A stretch of 41,893 nucleotides of DNA from Bacteroidaceae bacterium (lineage in GTDB: Bacteria; Bacteroidota; Bacteroidia; Bacteroidales; Bacteroidaceae): positions 1 through 41,893 of the forward strand of contig JAGCPY010000058.1 in NCBI GenBank assembly GCA_017965425.1, read 5' to 3'. The translations under genes were made by a program, and so were the position numbers. The notes under the pieces were generated by a model. It was not told the origin of the DNA. It did no database searches and worked only from the letters and a program-made list of their open reading frames with translations. Shown piece by piece: positions 8,661-17,722 of this stretch (positions are counted from its first letter, which is position 1; each line of letters opens with the position of its first letter).

Positions 8661-11600
8661 ATGAAAAGACGTTTGACATTATTATCTTTGCTCTTAGCTG
8701 GATTTGCGCTAACAAGCTTTGCACAGACGTTGCCCACCTTCAGTACTGAAGGCAACGAGACGTGGTACATCATCCAGTTTCGCAACGGTGAAGCTGCCTT
8801 GCAAGACATGGGTGAAGCTGCCAATTTACAGACAGCGGGTGTTGACAAGAACAACAACGCACAACTTTGGAAATTGACTGGTACGCAGACAAATTGCGAG
8901 ATTATCAGCAAGGCTGGTCGCCACATCTATTTTAACGGCGAACGCTTTGCCGCTTCGACATCTCAGGCTGGTGGCTTGCAGCTGGTCAAATCAACCAACA
9001 CCACTTACAGCCCGGCATGGGAAATACAGACGACTTCTTCACCTGGCATGTCCATGAATCAGTGGGGCGGTGCTGGCGCTGGGCGTCAGTTGGGAGCGTG
9101 GAATGCGGGTGATCCTAACAATCCGTTGCTTTTCGTGGAGCCTGCTACATTGCCCGATACGGATCCTATGCCAACTCAATTAGCCGAATGGACGTGTGCG
9201 GCAAACAGCACCTATCGGCCAGCGGAACCTTTGACGCTTTGGTACACGCTTCCTGTGACCAAGCAGAATGTCACCGACCCTTGGATGGAATATGCCTTGC
9301 CCATTGGAAACGGACAATTGGGCGGAATGGTCTATGGAGGTATCCGGCAGGACATCCTTCAGTTCAACGAGAAGACTCTGTGGACAGGTTCTTCCACCGT
9401 CTATAACCGCGATGGCGGCTACCAAAACTTCGGGCATCTCTATATTGAGGATACCAGTAACCGATTCAGCACCACTTCCTCCAAAGGTGTGAAGGACTAC
9501 GTACGCACATTGGATTTAGCCGAAGCCGTGGCCACGGCAGAGTGGAAGAGTCCAGACAAGAGTGTCACATTCCGTCGTGAATACATTGCTTCCTATCCCG
9601 ACCAAGTGTTGGCCGTTCACTTGACAGCCAGCGAGCCTGGACAGTTAAGCCAACGCATCTATTTGTGGAATTCACATAACCTGCGTGGCAACTATGACGA
9701 CGGTGAAGGGACTTTTGCAGGTGCCTTGCAAACAGTATCTTACAATGCCCGCATGAAGGTGGTTGCCACGGGTGGAAGCTTGAAGACCGACGCGCAGGGC
9801 GTTCATGTCGAGAGTGCCGACGAGATTCTCATTGTGCTGTCTGCCATGACGGATTATGACCCCATTGCCAGCGGTTTCGTCAGCGGCACAGACCAACTTG
9901 CAGAACGGACAAAGATAATCGTGGATGCTGCTGCCGCCAAGGGTTGGGACGCTTTGCGCGCAGACCATGTAAGCGATTATAAAGCTTTCTTCGACCGTTG
10001 CCGTCTCAATATTTACGGAGCCACCAATACGAAGGCCACCAACAAGCTCATTGACAACTATGCCACACTCACATCCAAGACTGCCTTGCGACGTTCGGGT
10101 GACGCACGTATGCTTGAAAGTCTCTATTTCCACTATGGCCGCTACATGCTCATTGCCAGTTCACGAGGCATTGACCTGCCCAACAACCTGCAAGGCATTT
10201 GGAACCACAAGAACAACCCGCCTTGGTGCTCAGACATTCACGCCAACATCAACATCCAGATGAACTATTGGCCAGCCGAATCCACGGGTCTGCCGGAAAT
10301 GCACGAGAAGTATCTCAATTATCTTTATAACATGGCTGTCGTACAACCCGTGTGGAAGAACTACGCTACGGGTAATGGTAGCGACGGACGCTTCCTTCAC
10401 CATACGACGGGATGGGCGTGCTACACCGAGAACAATATCTTTGGTTGTTGCACCGACTGGATGGCAGCCAATTATCCGGAGGCTGGTGCTTGGAGTGTTG
10501 ATCACATGTGGCAGCATTACCGTTACACACTCGACCGCGACTTCTTGAAGAACAAAGCTCTGCCTGTGATGGTCTCTGCCACTAGCATGTGGATGGAACG
10601 TCTGAAGAAGGCCGACGATGGCACGTGGGAATGTCCTAATGAATTCTCGCCAGAGCATGGACCTACGGAGAATGCCACTGCTCATAGTCAGCAAATCGTG
10701 TGGAACCTTTTCGACCAGACGATCAAGGCCATCGAAATCATTGGCACGGCAGAAGCGGGTGTCACGGAAAGCTTCCTCAGACAGTTGAAGACGAAGTTTG
10801 CCAACCTCGATACGGGCTTACATACCGAGACCTATAAAGGTACTTTCGGTGCTACGCGCGAGGGTGTCAAGACAGGTGATGAAATCCTGCGAGAATGGAA
10901 GTACACCGATTATGCTAAAGGAAACGGCAACGAGTCCGGACACCGCCACCTATCCCACATGATGGCTCTTTATCCTTTTGCCAACTTGCCAGCCTCGAAT
11001 CCTTACTATGCTCCTGCCGTGCGCAGTCTGAAGCTTCGCGGTTTGGCTTCCACTGGATGGTCAATGGGTTGGAAGATGAACCTTTGGGCACGTGCATTGG
11101 AACCGGACCAGTGTGTAGAACTCTTCAAGCTGGAATTCAAGCACAGTACCAGCTATGGCACCGACCAATCGAAGGGCGGCGTTTACTATAACCTTTTCGA
11201 CTCCCATGCTCCTTTCCAGATTGACGGCAACTTTGGTGTTGCAGCCGGCATGGCGGAGATGCTTCTGCAAAGCCACACCGATACGCTCCAGCTGCTGCCT
11301 GCGCTACCTTATATCTGGACGAAAGGCAGCATTCATGGCCTTCGTGCCGTAGGCGGCTTTGAGGTTGACCAGACGTGGGAGGACAGCAAACTCACTACAG
11401 CTACCATCCACAGCTTGCGTGGACAGAACGCCCTTGTGGCATATCCTGGAATTGCCACTGCAACCATTAAAACTGTTCACGGTATGGACGTGACGCCCAC
11501 TGTAATCAGTCAAGACCGCATTGAATTTTCCACAACTGAGGGCGAAGCCTACGAAATCACCATGCCCACGGACGGCAATGCCGTAAAACCTCTTACCGCT

Positions 11601-11738
11601 CTTCCTTCCCCTGGCAATGGTCCTATTTACGACCTTGCCGGACGGCGGGTGGCTGACGAAAAGGAGGCTCTATCCCCAACAACAACTCCTGCCCACAAAG
11701 TGTATATACAAAGTGGGCAGAAGTTTATGATTCCGTAA
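8661..11738 (+). CDS. Exported GH95 family alpha-L-fucosidase
   Basis: The 1025-aa protein has a signal peptide ([20 protein letters not shown]), an N-terminal ricin/lectin-like domain (about 25-165), and from about residue 190 a GH95 enzyme: the N-terminal beta-sandwich opens with [17 protein letters not shown], and the (alpha/alpha)6 barrel follows. Catalytic positions of the family are intact: Asn529 and Asn531 in NINIQMNYW, Glu665 in [10 protein letters not shown], Asp855 in [10 protein letters not shown]95 enzymes remove alpha-1,2-fucose (some alpha-L-galactose) from host or plant glycans by inversion. The C-terminus carries a degenerate IYDLAGRRV...[12 protein letters not shown] tail like other exported proteins here. 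It is the last gene of the plus-strand run and ends at a hairpin at 11757-11824. Confidence 0.93.
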   Translation: MKRRLTLLSLLLAGFALTSFAQTLPTFSTEGNETWYIIQFRNGEAALQDMGEAANLQTAGVDKNNNAQLWKLTGTQTNCEIISKAGRHIYFNGERFAASTSQAGGLQLVKSTNTTYSPAWEIQTTSSPGMSMNQWGGAGAGRQLGAWNAGDPNNPLLFVEPATLPDTDPMPTQLAEWTCAANSTYRPAEPLTLWYTLPVTKQNVTDPWMEYALPIGNGQLGGMVYGGIRQDILQFNEKTLWTGSSTVYNRDGGYQNFGHLYIEDTSNRFSTTSSKGVKDYVRTLDLAEAVATAEWKSPDKSVTFRREYIASYPDQVLAVHLTASEPGQLSQRIYLWNSHNLRGNYDDGEGTFAGALQTVSYNARMKVVATGGSLKTDAQGVHVESADEILIVLSAMTDYDPIASGFVSGTDQLAERTKIIVDAAAAKGWDALRADHVSDYKAFFDRCRLNIYGATNTKATNKLIDNYATLTSKTALRRSGDARMLESLYFHYGRYMLIASSRGIDLPNNLQGIWNHKNNPPWCSDIHANINIQMNYWPAESTGLPEMHEKYLNYLYNMAVVQPVWKNYATGNGSDGRFLHHTTGWACYTENNIFGCCTDWMAANYPEAGAWSVDHMWQHYRYTLDRDFLKNKALPVMVSATSMWMERLKKADDGTWECPNEFSPEHGPTENATAHSQQIVWNLFDQTIKAIEIIGTAEAGVTESFLRQLKTKFANLDTGLHTETYKGTFGATREGVKTGDEILREWKYTDYAKGNGNESGHRHLSHMMALYPFANLPASNPYYAPAVRSLKLRGLASTGWSMGWKMNLWARALEPDQCVELFKLEFKHSTSYGTDQSKGGVYYNLFDSHAPFQIDGNFGVAAGMAEMLLQSHTDTLQLLPALPYIWTKGSIHGLRAVGGFEVDQTWEDSKLTTATIHSLRGQNALVAYPGIATATIKTVHGMDVTPTVISQDRIEFSTTEGEAYEITMPTDGNAVKPLTALPSPGNGPIYDLAGRRVADEKEALSPTTTPAHKVYIQSGQKFMIP

Positions 11739-11756
11739 TTACATTCTTTCAAAACG

Positions 11757-11824
11757 AATTACACGGATTAGACGATTTACTTAGTCATCTGTCTGAATGG
11801 CTCATTCGTCTAATCCGTGTAATT
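11757..11824. repeat. Perfect 19-bp inverted repeat between convergent genes
   Basis: Arms 11757-11775 (AATTACACGGATTAGACGA) and 11806-11824 are exact complements with a 30-nt loop, placed between the stop codons of the fucosidase gene and nhaA. It could act as a bidirectional transcription stop although no long U-run follows. The arm motif resembles dispersed Bacteroidales repeats; that link is from memory. Confidence 0.8.
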
Positions 11825-11846
11825 TGTTGTCCGTACAATGCCGTCG

Positions 11847-13217
11847 TTATTCTGCGTTGGTTTTCGGCAATGTCTTGTTCAGCATCAAGCTACCCACAAG
11901 AGCCGAAGCCAATGTGCCGCAAAGAATACCCAGCTTCGCCTCGTTCAGCATCATCGCTGCATCCGTTCCCAGATGGGCTGGATAGCTAAGTGCAGCAATG
12001 AACATAGACACCGTGAAACCGATGCCGCATAACATGCAGACACTGGCCAGCGAATGCCAGTTGGCACCTTCGGGCATCTGACAGATCCCCAACTTAATCG
12101 ACAACCATGAGAAACTCAGTACGCCCGTGAACTTGCCAATCAGCAAACCAAGGAACACACCCAAAGCAACACCGTGGAACAGGTCAAGGAAGCTGAGGCC
12201 GCTGAAATCCACTCCTGCATTGGCAAATGCAAAGAGCGGGATAATGATGTAGTTAACGGGAACAGCCAGCTGGTCCTCGATATCCTGAAGCGGTGAGATA
12301 AGATAGTCCGATGCTTTCTCTATACGCCGCAACATCTGAATGTCTCCTTTGTCCAGAACCATCGCACGCCGCTGGTCTTCGGCATCCTCATTCGCGATGT
12401 CAGGATAAAGCCCCGTGATGCGGCGGATGCGTTGGAGATAATAGCGCGTACCTTTGCCCAGATTGGCAGGGATGCAGAAAGCCATCACCACACCCGCTAT
12501 TGTGGCATGGATGCCAGAATTCAGCACCATGAACCATAACACAAGTCCCAGAGACACATAGAATCCTTTTGCACGCACTTCCTTGAAGTTGCCAATCAAT
12601 AAAGCAGCTACCACAGCTACAGCACCCAGCAGATAAGGCCACGCAAGGCCTTGTGAGTAGAACAGAGCTATCACGATGATGCCACCTAAGTCATCGGCGA
12701 CCGCCAAAGCAGCCAGGAATATCTTTAACCCCACAGGAACGCGCTTACTGAAAAGAGACAGCACGCCCAGTGAGAAAGCGATGTCCGTTGCCATCGGAAT
12801 AGCGCAGCCACGTTCCATCAACGGATGACCCAGACAGACACAGAAGAACACGATGACGGGCACCAGCATACCGCCGCAGGCACCAATGACCGGGAGCAAG
12901 GCTTTTTGGCGAGTGGATAGCTCGCCGCACAGCACTTCACGCTTGATTTCCAACCCCACGCTCAGGAAGAAGTAGAACATGAGGAAGTCATTGATAAAAT
13001 CCATCAGCGACATGGCGTGGCCGCCGTGGCTGAAGACATTGAAACGGCCAATGCTCAACGAAACAGGTTGTTGCCACAGCGAAGCATAACCTTCGCGTGT
13101 GTCGGGCAAGTTGGCAAAAAGAAGTGCCAACACAGTTGCCGCAATCAGCAAAACGCTGGCACTGACATAGCGGCGGATGAGGCCGCCAAGAGAAGTGTTT
13201 GAAATATTCGATGCCAT
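11847..13217 (-). CDS. nhaA: Na+/H+ antiporter NhaA
   Basis: Inner-membrane protein that exchanges cytoplasmic sodium for protons, giving salt and alkaline pH tolerance. The 456-aa sequence is almost wholly hydrophobic with about 12 membrane segments. Diagnostic motifs are present: FFLSVGLEIKRE near the N-terminus, PMATDIAFSLGVL (the conserved Asp of TM4) and LAVADDLGGIIVIALFY, containing the paired Asp residues that bind Na+ in E. coli NhaA. GIHATIAGVVMAF is the conserved helix after the domain repeat. It is somewhat longer than the E. coli enzyme because of a loop of about 50 residues (RYYLQRIRRITGLYPDIAN...). It has its own promoter at 13252-13283. Confidence 0.96.
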   Translation of the reverse strand: MASNISNTSLGGLIRRYVSASVLLIAATVLALLFANLPDTREGYASLWQQPVSLSIGRFNVFSHGGHAMSLMDFINDFLMFYFFLSVGLEIKREVLCGELSTRQKALLPVIGACGGMLVPVIVFFCVCLGHPLMERGCAIPMATDIAFSLGVLSLFSKRVPVGLKIFLAALAVADDLGGIIVIALFYSQGLAWPYLLGAVAVVAALLIGNFKEVRAKGFYVSLGLVLWFMVLNSGIHATIAGVVMAFCIPANLGKGTRYYLQRIRRITGLYPDIANEDAEDQRRAMVLDKGDIQMLRRIEKASDYLISPLQDIEDQLAVPVNYIIIPLFAFANAGVDFSGLSFLDLFHGVALGVFLGLLIGKFTGVLSFSWLSIKLGICQMPEGANWHSLASVCMLCGIGFTVSMFIAALSYPAHLGTDAAMMLNEAKLGILCGTLASALVGSLMLNKTLPKTNAE

Positions 13218-13251
13218 GATGTTATAACCATTTTCTCTTACAAATCTGCTG

Positions 13252-13283
13252 CAAAACTACGGCTTTTCCTCCACTTTTCCAAA
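13252..13283 (-). promoter_or_regulatory. Bacteroidetes-type promoter for nhaA
   Basis: On the minus strand TTTG at 13283-13280 is separated by 20 nt from TAGTTTTG at 13259-13252, a complete consensus match. The start codon is about 35 nt downstream. Confidence 0.75.
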
Positions 13284-13311
13284 TTTTAGCAAGCTAATCT
13301 CTGAGCTGCAT

Positions 13312-13344
13312 TCAAAAAGCCCCGCGCCGTGAAGGCGCAGGGCT
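13312..13344 (-). terminator. Rho-independent terminator behind the 52-aa peptide gene
   Basis: On the minus strand AGCCCTGCGCC pairs with GGCGCGGGGCT around a small loop and is followed by TTTTTG. It stands 26 bp beyond the stop codon at 13370 and closes the transcript that includes the large surface-protein gene. Confidence 0.85.
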
Positions 13345-13369
13345 ACAAAGGTATGAAGGGACGTGGAGA

Positions 13370-13528
13370 TTACTCTTCCACTTCGCTTTCGCTCCAGATA
13401 TCCCAATCGTTGTCTTTCACCAAGACAGCGCTGTCATCAGCAGCCGTCGTAAACGTAGAGAGGGCTATGATCTCTTGTGCCTGAACATCAAGCATCATGA
13501 GAGAAGGTTGAATATAATTCTTTTTCAT
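13370..13528 (-). CDS. 52-aa conserved-type Bacteroidales peptide
   Basis: Reading from the ATG at 13528 gives 52 residues starting MKKNYIQPSLMMLDVQAQEI and ending with an acidic tail WSESEVEE. The opening MKKxYIxP followed by a hydrophobic stretch and IAxS-like centre resembles a group of short hypothetical proteins frequent in Prevotella and relatives; I know of no assigned function. It starts 39 bp behind the 1181-aa surface protein and is followed by a perfect terminator, so it is very probably translated from that transcript. No signal peptide or membrane segment is convincing. Confidence rests on the start motif, position and terminator. Confidence 0.7.
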   Translation of the reverse strand: MKKNYIQPSLMMLDVQAQEIIALSTFTTAADDSAVLVKDNDWDIWSESEVEE

Positions 13529-13567
13529 AACTTCGTTGTTCGATATTAAATAATTCTCTTTTCGTGT

Positions 13568-16500
13568 TTATTTCAAGACGACCTTCTTGCCGTTCATGAT
13601 GAAGATGCCCTTCTGAGCCTTGTTGACGCGCTGGCCAGCGAGGTTATAGACGACACCGTTCTCGGCACCGGCCACTTCAACAGCCTGTACGCCAGTCTCG
13701 ACATCACCAAGGTAGAAGACCTTGACACCATTGTATTCAGGAGCCTGATAGCTGCCAGTGGTAAGATAAGCATGGAAAGCACCTACTGTAGGAGTGAACA
13801 CATCAGTGTCAACCTGGTAGAAGCCAACCTTTCCACTTTGGTTCTGCATGACATAGTCGTCTTTGGGAGCAGCCTTGTCCTTGAAGACACCAACAAGCAG
13901 ACCATCATTGTACTCATCCATCTTAGCCAAGCCAAAGCCTTCGAGGGTGGTTTCAACCTTGCCTTCGAGGATATAAGGCTTGTTGACTTCCAAGGTAGTA
14001 GCCTCAACGAGCGTCAGGACACTATTCTCAGCTCCTGCGGTCGTGTAAGCCTTCAACCCTTCGGGCACAGCAGCAGCGAAGGGCAGGATAACCGTACCCC
14101 AACCTGCGGCGGTGGTGTTGATGGTCACGGTAGCCTTCTGAGCAGCGTTGATGTTGAAAGCTTTGTAAGTGCTGGCGGTGAAGAAACCTACATCGCCATT
14201 AGAACCGATGAGGGCATTGGCTGCGGTGTTCTTGAGGTTATAGACGCCGTCTTCAGCGGTTGCTATCACTTCGATTGCCAGTGCATTGCTTGCATCATCC
14301 GTCATACGGATTTGGTTATCGTTACCGCCATACACAGTGCCTGTGCAGAGATAGTGATTCACGTTTTGATCATCGATGATGTAGAGGTAGTATTGATTAT
14401 TACCGCCAAGCCGTGAGAAGTGGATGGCTTGGTTATAAGCTGAACCAGCATCCTCGGTGTAACCAATGGCGTAAGTGCCAGCAGTGGCATTACCAGCCTT
14501 GAAGGTAACAGTCTTGTTCAAACCATCAACCAAATAGAGGCTATAAACGTCGTTCTCGGCGGGAGCATTGAGTTCTGCATTCTCGAATGCGTCAACAACC
14601 GAAGCCTTCACACTGTTGAGTGCTGACGTTGCATCAACCACTTCATCAGCTGTTGCATTGTTGTCGTCATAAACACCCTGTGCAGTAGTGATGGCTGTTG
14701 CGAGGGTTCCGTCATCGACGAAGCTCTTCTGGAACGCGCCAGTGCCAACGTTGGCCGTCAGGTCAACGGCCTGAGCAGCCTTGATAGCATTGAGCAGGGC
14801 GATCTTCTCCTTCGGGAACTGTGAGCGGATGACGTAGCTGGTGAAGCTGGCCCACTGCTGACCCACTGTAGCATTGTAATTTACTGCAATCGTAACGGAT
14901 GATTCCTCTGTCAGAGTGAAGGAAAGCAGACGCCATTCCCAACCCCAACCGGTTGTGTTAGCATAGGAACCATTCATATCGAAGTTGGCATTTCCATCCA
15001 AGTCAATACCATAGCCCGCACCCTGAGCGGGGAAGTCGGAAGCAGAAGCAAGTTCGCTTTCGCCATTCTTGACAGTAACAGTCAGTTCGGAATCACTGGA
15101 GTGACGACCGGCAATCTGCAGCACATAGCTACCTGCGGGCAGTGCTACTTGCTGAGTCCAGCTGGAAGTGCCGCCAGTATTTGAACTCCAAGAGTTCGGC
15201 TCATTATAAGTAGCGGTTGCCTCACCATTCCAATGCTGGGATGCCTCATTCTTGACGGCACCGCTGGTTGTCCAATCGCCAAGATCTATTACATAAGGAT
15301 ACTGGCTCATAGCCTGATTGAAGGCAGCAACGTTGTCAGCTTTCTCCACAACAAGGATGCTGTTCTCGAAAGCAGGAATGGCTGCGGTGAGTTCAGCTGC
15401 AGTAGTTGTTGCCGTGATAGCATAAGCATCAATACCAGCAGCTTCAGCACGGGCATTGAGGGCAACGATAGAGTTGTAAGCAGGAGCGGCGGCCTCCAGA
15501 GCTGCAGTAGCAGCGTTGATTGTATTAGCAGCGGCATTGTAGCCATCAACAGTAGCTTCAGGAGTTACGCTAACAGCAGCAACGAGGGCAGCCTTCTCTG
15601 CACCCGTCACGTTGGGATTAGCCTGAATGGCAGCGGCGGCAGCCTTGCCTGCATCCTGCCAAGCCTTCTGTGCACCTGCAATGAAGCTGTTGTAAGTGAT
15701 GGTGATATTATCGAAGAATACCTTGGCGTTGGAACCTGAACCACCGCTGATGGCCTGACCACCTACCTGGAAGTAGCCTTCAGTGGCCTCGTTGAGCGTG
15801 AAGGTGATTTGGTCGGCCTCCCATGCGCCGTAGGCAAAGGAACTCTTGGTGGACATCGTGGCCGTGCCTTCGGTGGGTACGAAGCCAAACAGAGATTTGA
15901 ACTGGGTCACTCCCGAAAGGGCATTGTAGCCATTCACAGTGACGTTGTAGACGCCTGCGGGCAGTGTGACTGCGTCGGTCTTGTAGGTGACGGTACCGCC
16001 CCAGCCTACGGACACGCCGAGGGTGTAGCCGCCATTGTTGAGGTTGTCGGCAGTAGGAGCACTGACACCATTCACCTGACCTGTGCCACCATACTCTACG
16101 ACTGCGGAGCTGCTCCAGGCTGCGGAAGCGTTCTGCGTCCAGCCGCCAGCGATGTCACGCGGAGCGGCAGAGCCTCCGGCAGCAGCATTGTCTGTGGACA
16201 CCGTGCAGCTCTCGAAGCCAGGGTTGGTCACGAACAGGCCTGTTACATCCTTGCCGTCCATGGCTACTTCAATGGCTGAGTTCAGAGCGGCAGCGGCGGC
16301 ATTGATCTGCTCCTGTGTGGCACTGGGATTGCTCAGTACCATGTTGGCGGCTGTGATGGCCTGTGCCAAGTCTGCGTCGTTAAGCACATTGTTGGCAGCT
16401 GTAGCAGCTGTGATGGCGTTCTCGAGCACATCCTTCACCACGGCGGCGGTGTACTCGATCTTCACGCCATCAATGAAGAGATGGGGATTAGCAGCCGAAC

Positions 16501-17113
16501 CGCTACCTGTAGATTGGTAGCCGACGCGAATCTGACCTGCGGTCTCAGCGGTAAGCGTGAAAGTAACGGTCTGATTGACCCATTGACCTACAGTGGGGTT
16601 CACGGCCACCGTGCGGTTCGTGCCACTGGTGGGGAAGAAACCTGTGTAGGTGGTATTGGCCTGCGTGCCGCTTTGGTTGTACATGGGAACAGTGATGGTG
16701 TATTTACCTGCAGGGAAGGTGACATTCTGATAGTAGTAGCCACCGCAGCCCCAGACAGCGAAGAAGCCGAGGCAATTGCCGGAAGCTTCGCCTGCGGGGT
16801 TGGTTGCAGGAGCGCTCTTGTTGTTACCTTGGAGCTGATAGCTGGAACCATAGGCAAATACAGCACCACCCATACCTGAGTTAGGATATGTAGTATTTGA
16901 ATTGTCCCCTGAAGTTATTACTGTTGTCCAACCATCAACGGCTTGGAAACCATAGGGTGAACCATCCTTACCATAGCCTTTCAAATTAGACTCTATGGCC
17001 GTAGATGCTGAAAAGTCGGCATTCGTCAGGTACGTGCTAGTCACGTCCGTCTGAGCCCATGCCCCGGCACTGCAGAACAGCAGTGCGGCTGTGAGTAGTT
17101 GTTTTACTTTCAT
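13568..17113 (-). CDS. Large exported multidomain surface protein (adhesin-like)
   Basis: The 1181-aa protein begins with a signal peptide (KQLLTAALLFCSAGAWAQ). Three jelly-roll, carbohydrate-binding-like domains alternate with Ala-rich helical segments: beta domain at about 24-226 (NADFSAST...DGVKIEY), FIVAR-like helices 230-285, a second beta domain 290-475 with the same plan (NPGFESCTV...FDNITITY), helices 480-625, a third beta domain about 640-765, and more helices to 850. Residues about 995-1150 form the GWGTVILPFAAAVPEGLKAY module often seen before the C-terminus of Bacteroidales exported proteins, and the end VVYNLAGQRV...GIFIMNGKKVVLK is a sorting-type tail. No catalytic motif is visible; binding of glycan or matrix at the cell surface is inference. 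It is followed by the 52-aa gene. Confidence 0.85.
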   Translation of the reverse strand: MKVKQLLTAALLFCSAGAWAQTDVTSTYLTNADFSASTAIESNLKGYGKDGSPYGFQAVDGWTTVITSGDNSNTTYPNSGMGGAVFAYGSSYQLQGNNKSAPATNPAGEASGNCLGFFAVWGCGGYYYQNVTFPAGKYTITVPMYNQSGTQANTTYTGFFPTSGTNRTVAVNPTVGQWVNQTVTFTLTAETAGQIRVGYQSTGSGSAANPHLFIDGVKIEYTAAVVKDVLENAITAATAANNVLNDADLAQAITAANMVLSNPSATQEQINAAAAALNSAIEVAMDGKDVTGLFVTNPGFESCTVSTDNAAAGGSAAPRDIAGGWTQNASAAWSSSAVVEYGGTGQVNGVSAPTADNLNNGGYTLGVSVGWGGTVTYKTDAVTLPAGVYNVTVNGYNALSGVTQFKSLFGFVPTEGTATMSTKSSFAYGAWEADQITFTLNEATEGYFQVGGQAISGGSGSNAKVFFDNITITYNSFIAGAQKAWQDAGKAAAAAIQANPNVTGAEKAALVAAVSVTPEATVDGYNAAANTINAATAALEAAAPAYNSIVALNARAEAAGIDAYAITATTTAAELTAAIPAFENSILVVEKADNVAAFNQAMSQYPYVIDLGDWTTSGAVKNEASQHWNGEATATYNEPNSWSSNTGGTSSWTQQVALPAGSYVLQIAGRHSSDSELTVTVKNGESELASASDFPAQGAGYGIDLDGNANFDMNGSYANTTGWGWEWRLLSFTLTEESSVTIAVNYNATVGQQWASFTSYVIRSQFPKEKIALLNAIKAAQAVDLTANVGTGAFQKSFVDDGTLATAITTAQGVYDDNNATADEVVDATSALNSVKASVVDAFENAELNAPAENDVYSLYLVDGLNKTVTFKAGNATAGTYAIGYTEDAGSAYNQAIHFSRLGGNNQYYLYIIDDQNVNHYLCTGTVYGGNDNQIRMTDDASNALAIEVIATAEDGVYNLKNTAANALIGSNGDVGFFTASTYKAFNINAAQKATVTINTTAAGWGTVILPFAAAVPEGLKAYTTAGAENSVLTLVEATTLEVNKPYILEGKVETTLEGFGLAKMDEYNDGLLVGVFKDKAAPKDDYVMQNQSGKVGFYQVDTDVFTPTVGAFHAYLTTGSYQAPEYNGVKVFYLGDVETGVQAVEVAGAENGVVYNLAGQRVNKAQKGIFIMNGKKVVLK

Positions 17114-17186
17114 TTGTTTTTTGATTTAGTTTAAATAAAAGGGTTAATAATTCGTCTGTTTTGAGATAAAGCCTGATTTTGCGCGG

Positions 17187-17194
17187 CAAAGTTA
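17187..17194 (-). promoter_or_regulatory. Putative -7 box for the surface-protein gene
   Basis: On the minus strand TAACTTTG fits TAnnTTTG. No clear TTTG box is found 19-21 nt further upstream, so only the downstream element is supported. The leader would be about 65 nt and rich in A and T. Confidence 0.45.
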
Positions 17195-17347
17195 AGTATT
17201 AACTTCTATTGAGCCATGATTTACTTTGTTAAAAAATATTAACTCGCGTACGTTCTTCAATTATAATAGATGGGTTTATCACCAAAAGAGGTGTGTTGAG
17301 CCGATGCCAACTCTCTGCATTCCCTTCCCCCCACTTGGTTTTTCATC

Positions 17348-17572
17348 AAAAATCCCTCAATCCCTCACCTTTGATGATAATCGTCTGGAAGAAAGCTGTT
17401 TGCAGGTGAGGGATTGGTGAGGAATAGGTGAGGGATGGTGAGGAATAGGTGATTTTCAGGCGTTTAAGGTCAAATCCCTCACCATCCCTCACCAATCCCT
17501 CACCAATCCCTCACCCGTAAACATTTGTATTACAACCCAATGACGGAAAAGGTGAGGGATTGAGGGATTTTT
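17348..17572. repeat. Nested inverted-repeat element, copy 2 (complete)
   Basis: Outer arms at 17348-17372 and 17547-17572 are inverted copies (AAAAATCCCTCAATCCCTC... and its complement, about 25 of 26 bases). Inside them lie a left array 17405-17452 (GGTGAGGGATT, GGTGAGGAATA, GGTGAGGGAT, GGTGAGGAATA, GGTGA) and a right array 17473-17516 of the complementary units. Unit length is 10-11 bp, one turn of B-DNA. The same units and outer arm occur at 1-141. It is non-coding. Confidence 0.9.
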
Positions 17573-17627
17573 GACATAAAAGCCATGAATAGGTGTGTGC
17601 GGAAGATTGTGTCTTGACGTTTTGCCC

Positions 17628-17667
17628 GGAAGATCTATACCTTTGGTGTGGAAGGTCTATACCTTCC
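17628..17667. repeat. Short repeat pair GGAAGRTCTATACCTT
   Basis: GGAAGATCTATACCTT at 17628-17643 is repeated as GGAAGGTCTATACCTT at 17650-17665; the second copy extends to a small palindrome with arms GGAAGGT and ACCTTCC (17650-17667). It lies 56 bp past the end of the GH127 gene. Confidence 0.7.
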
Positions 17668-17722
17668 AGGCAAATCATGTGCATGTTCACGTTGTCTGTG
17701 AACGTTTTATCGAGCGCAAGTG

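Larger units (their letters stand above)
17114..17722. other. Intergenic region carrying repeats
   Basis: This 609-bp gap separates the surface-protein gene from the GH127 gene. It holds the leader and -7 box of the former, the complete nested repeat element at 17348-17572 and a pair of GGAAGRTCTATACCTT repeats at 17628-17667. I see no gene in it: short reading frames over the repeat simply translate the repeat units. Confidence 0.7.
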
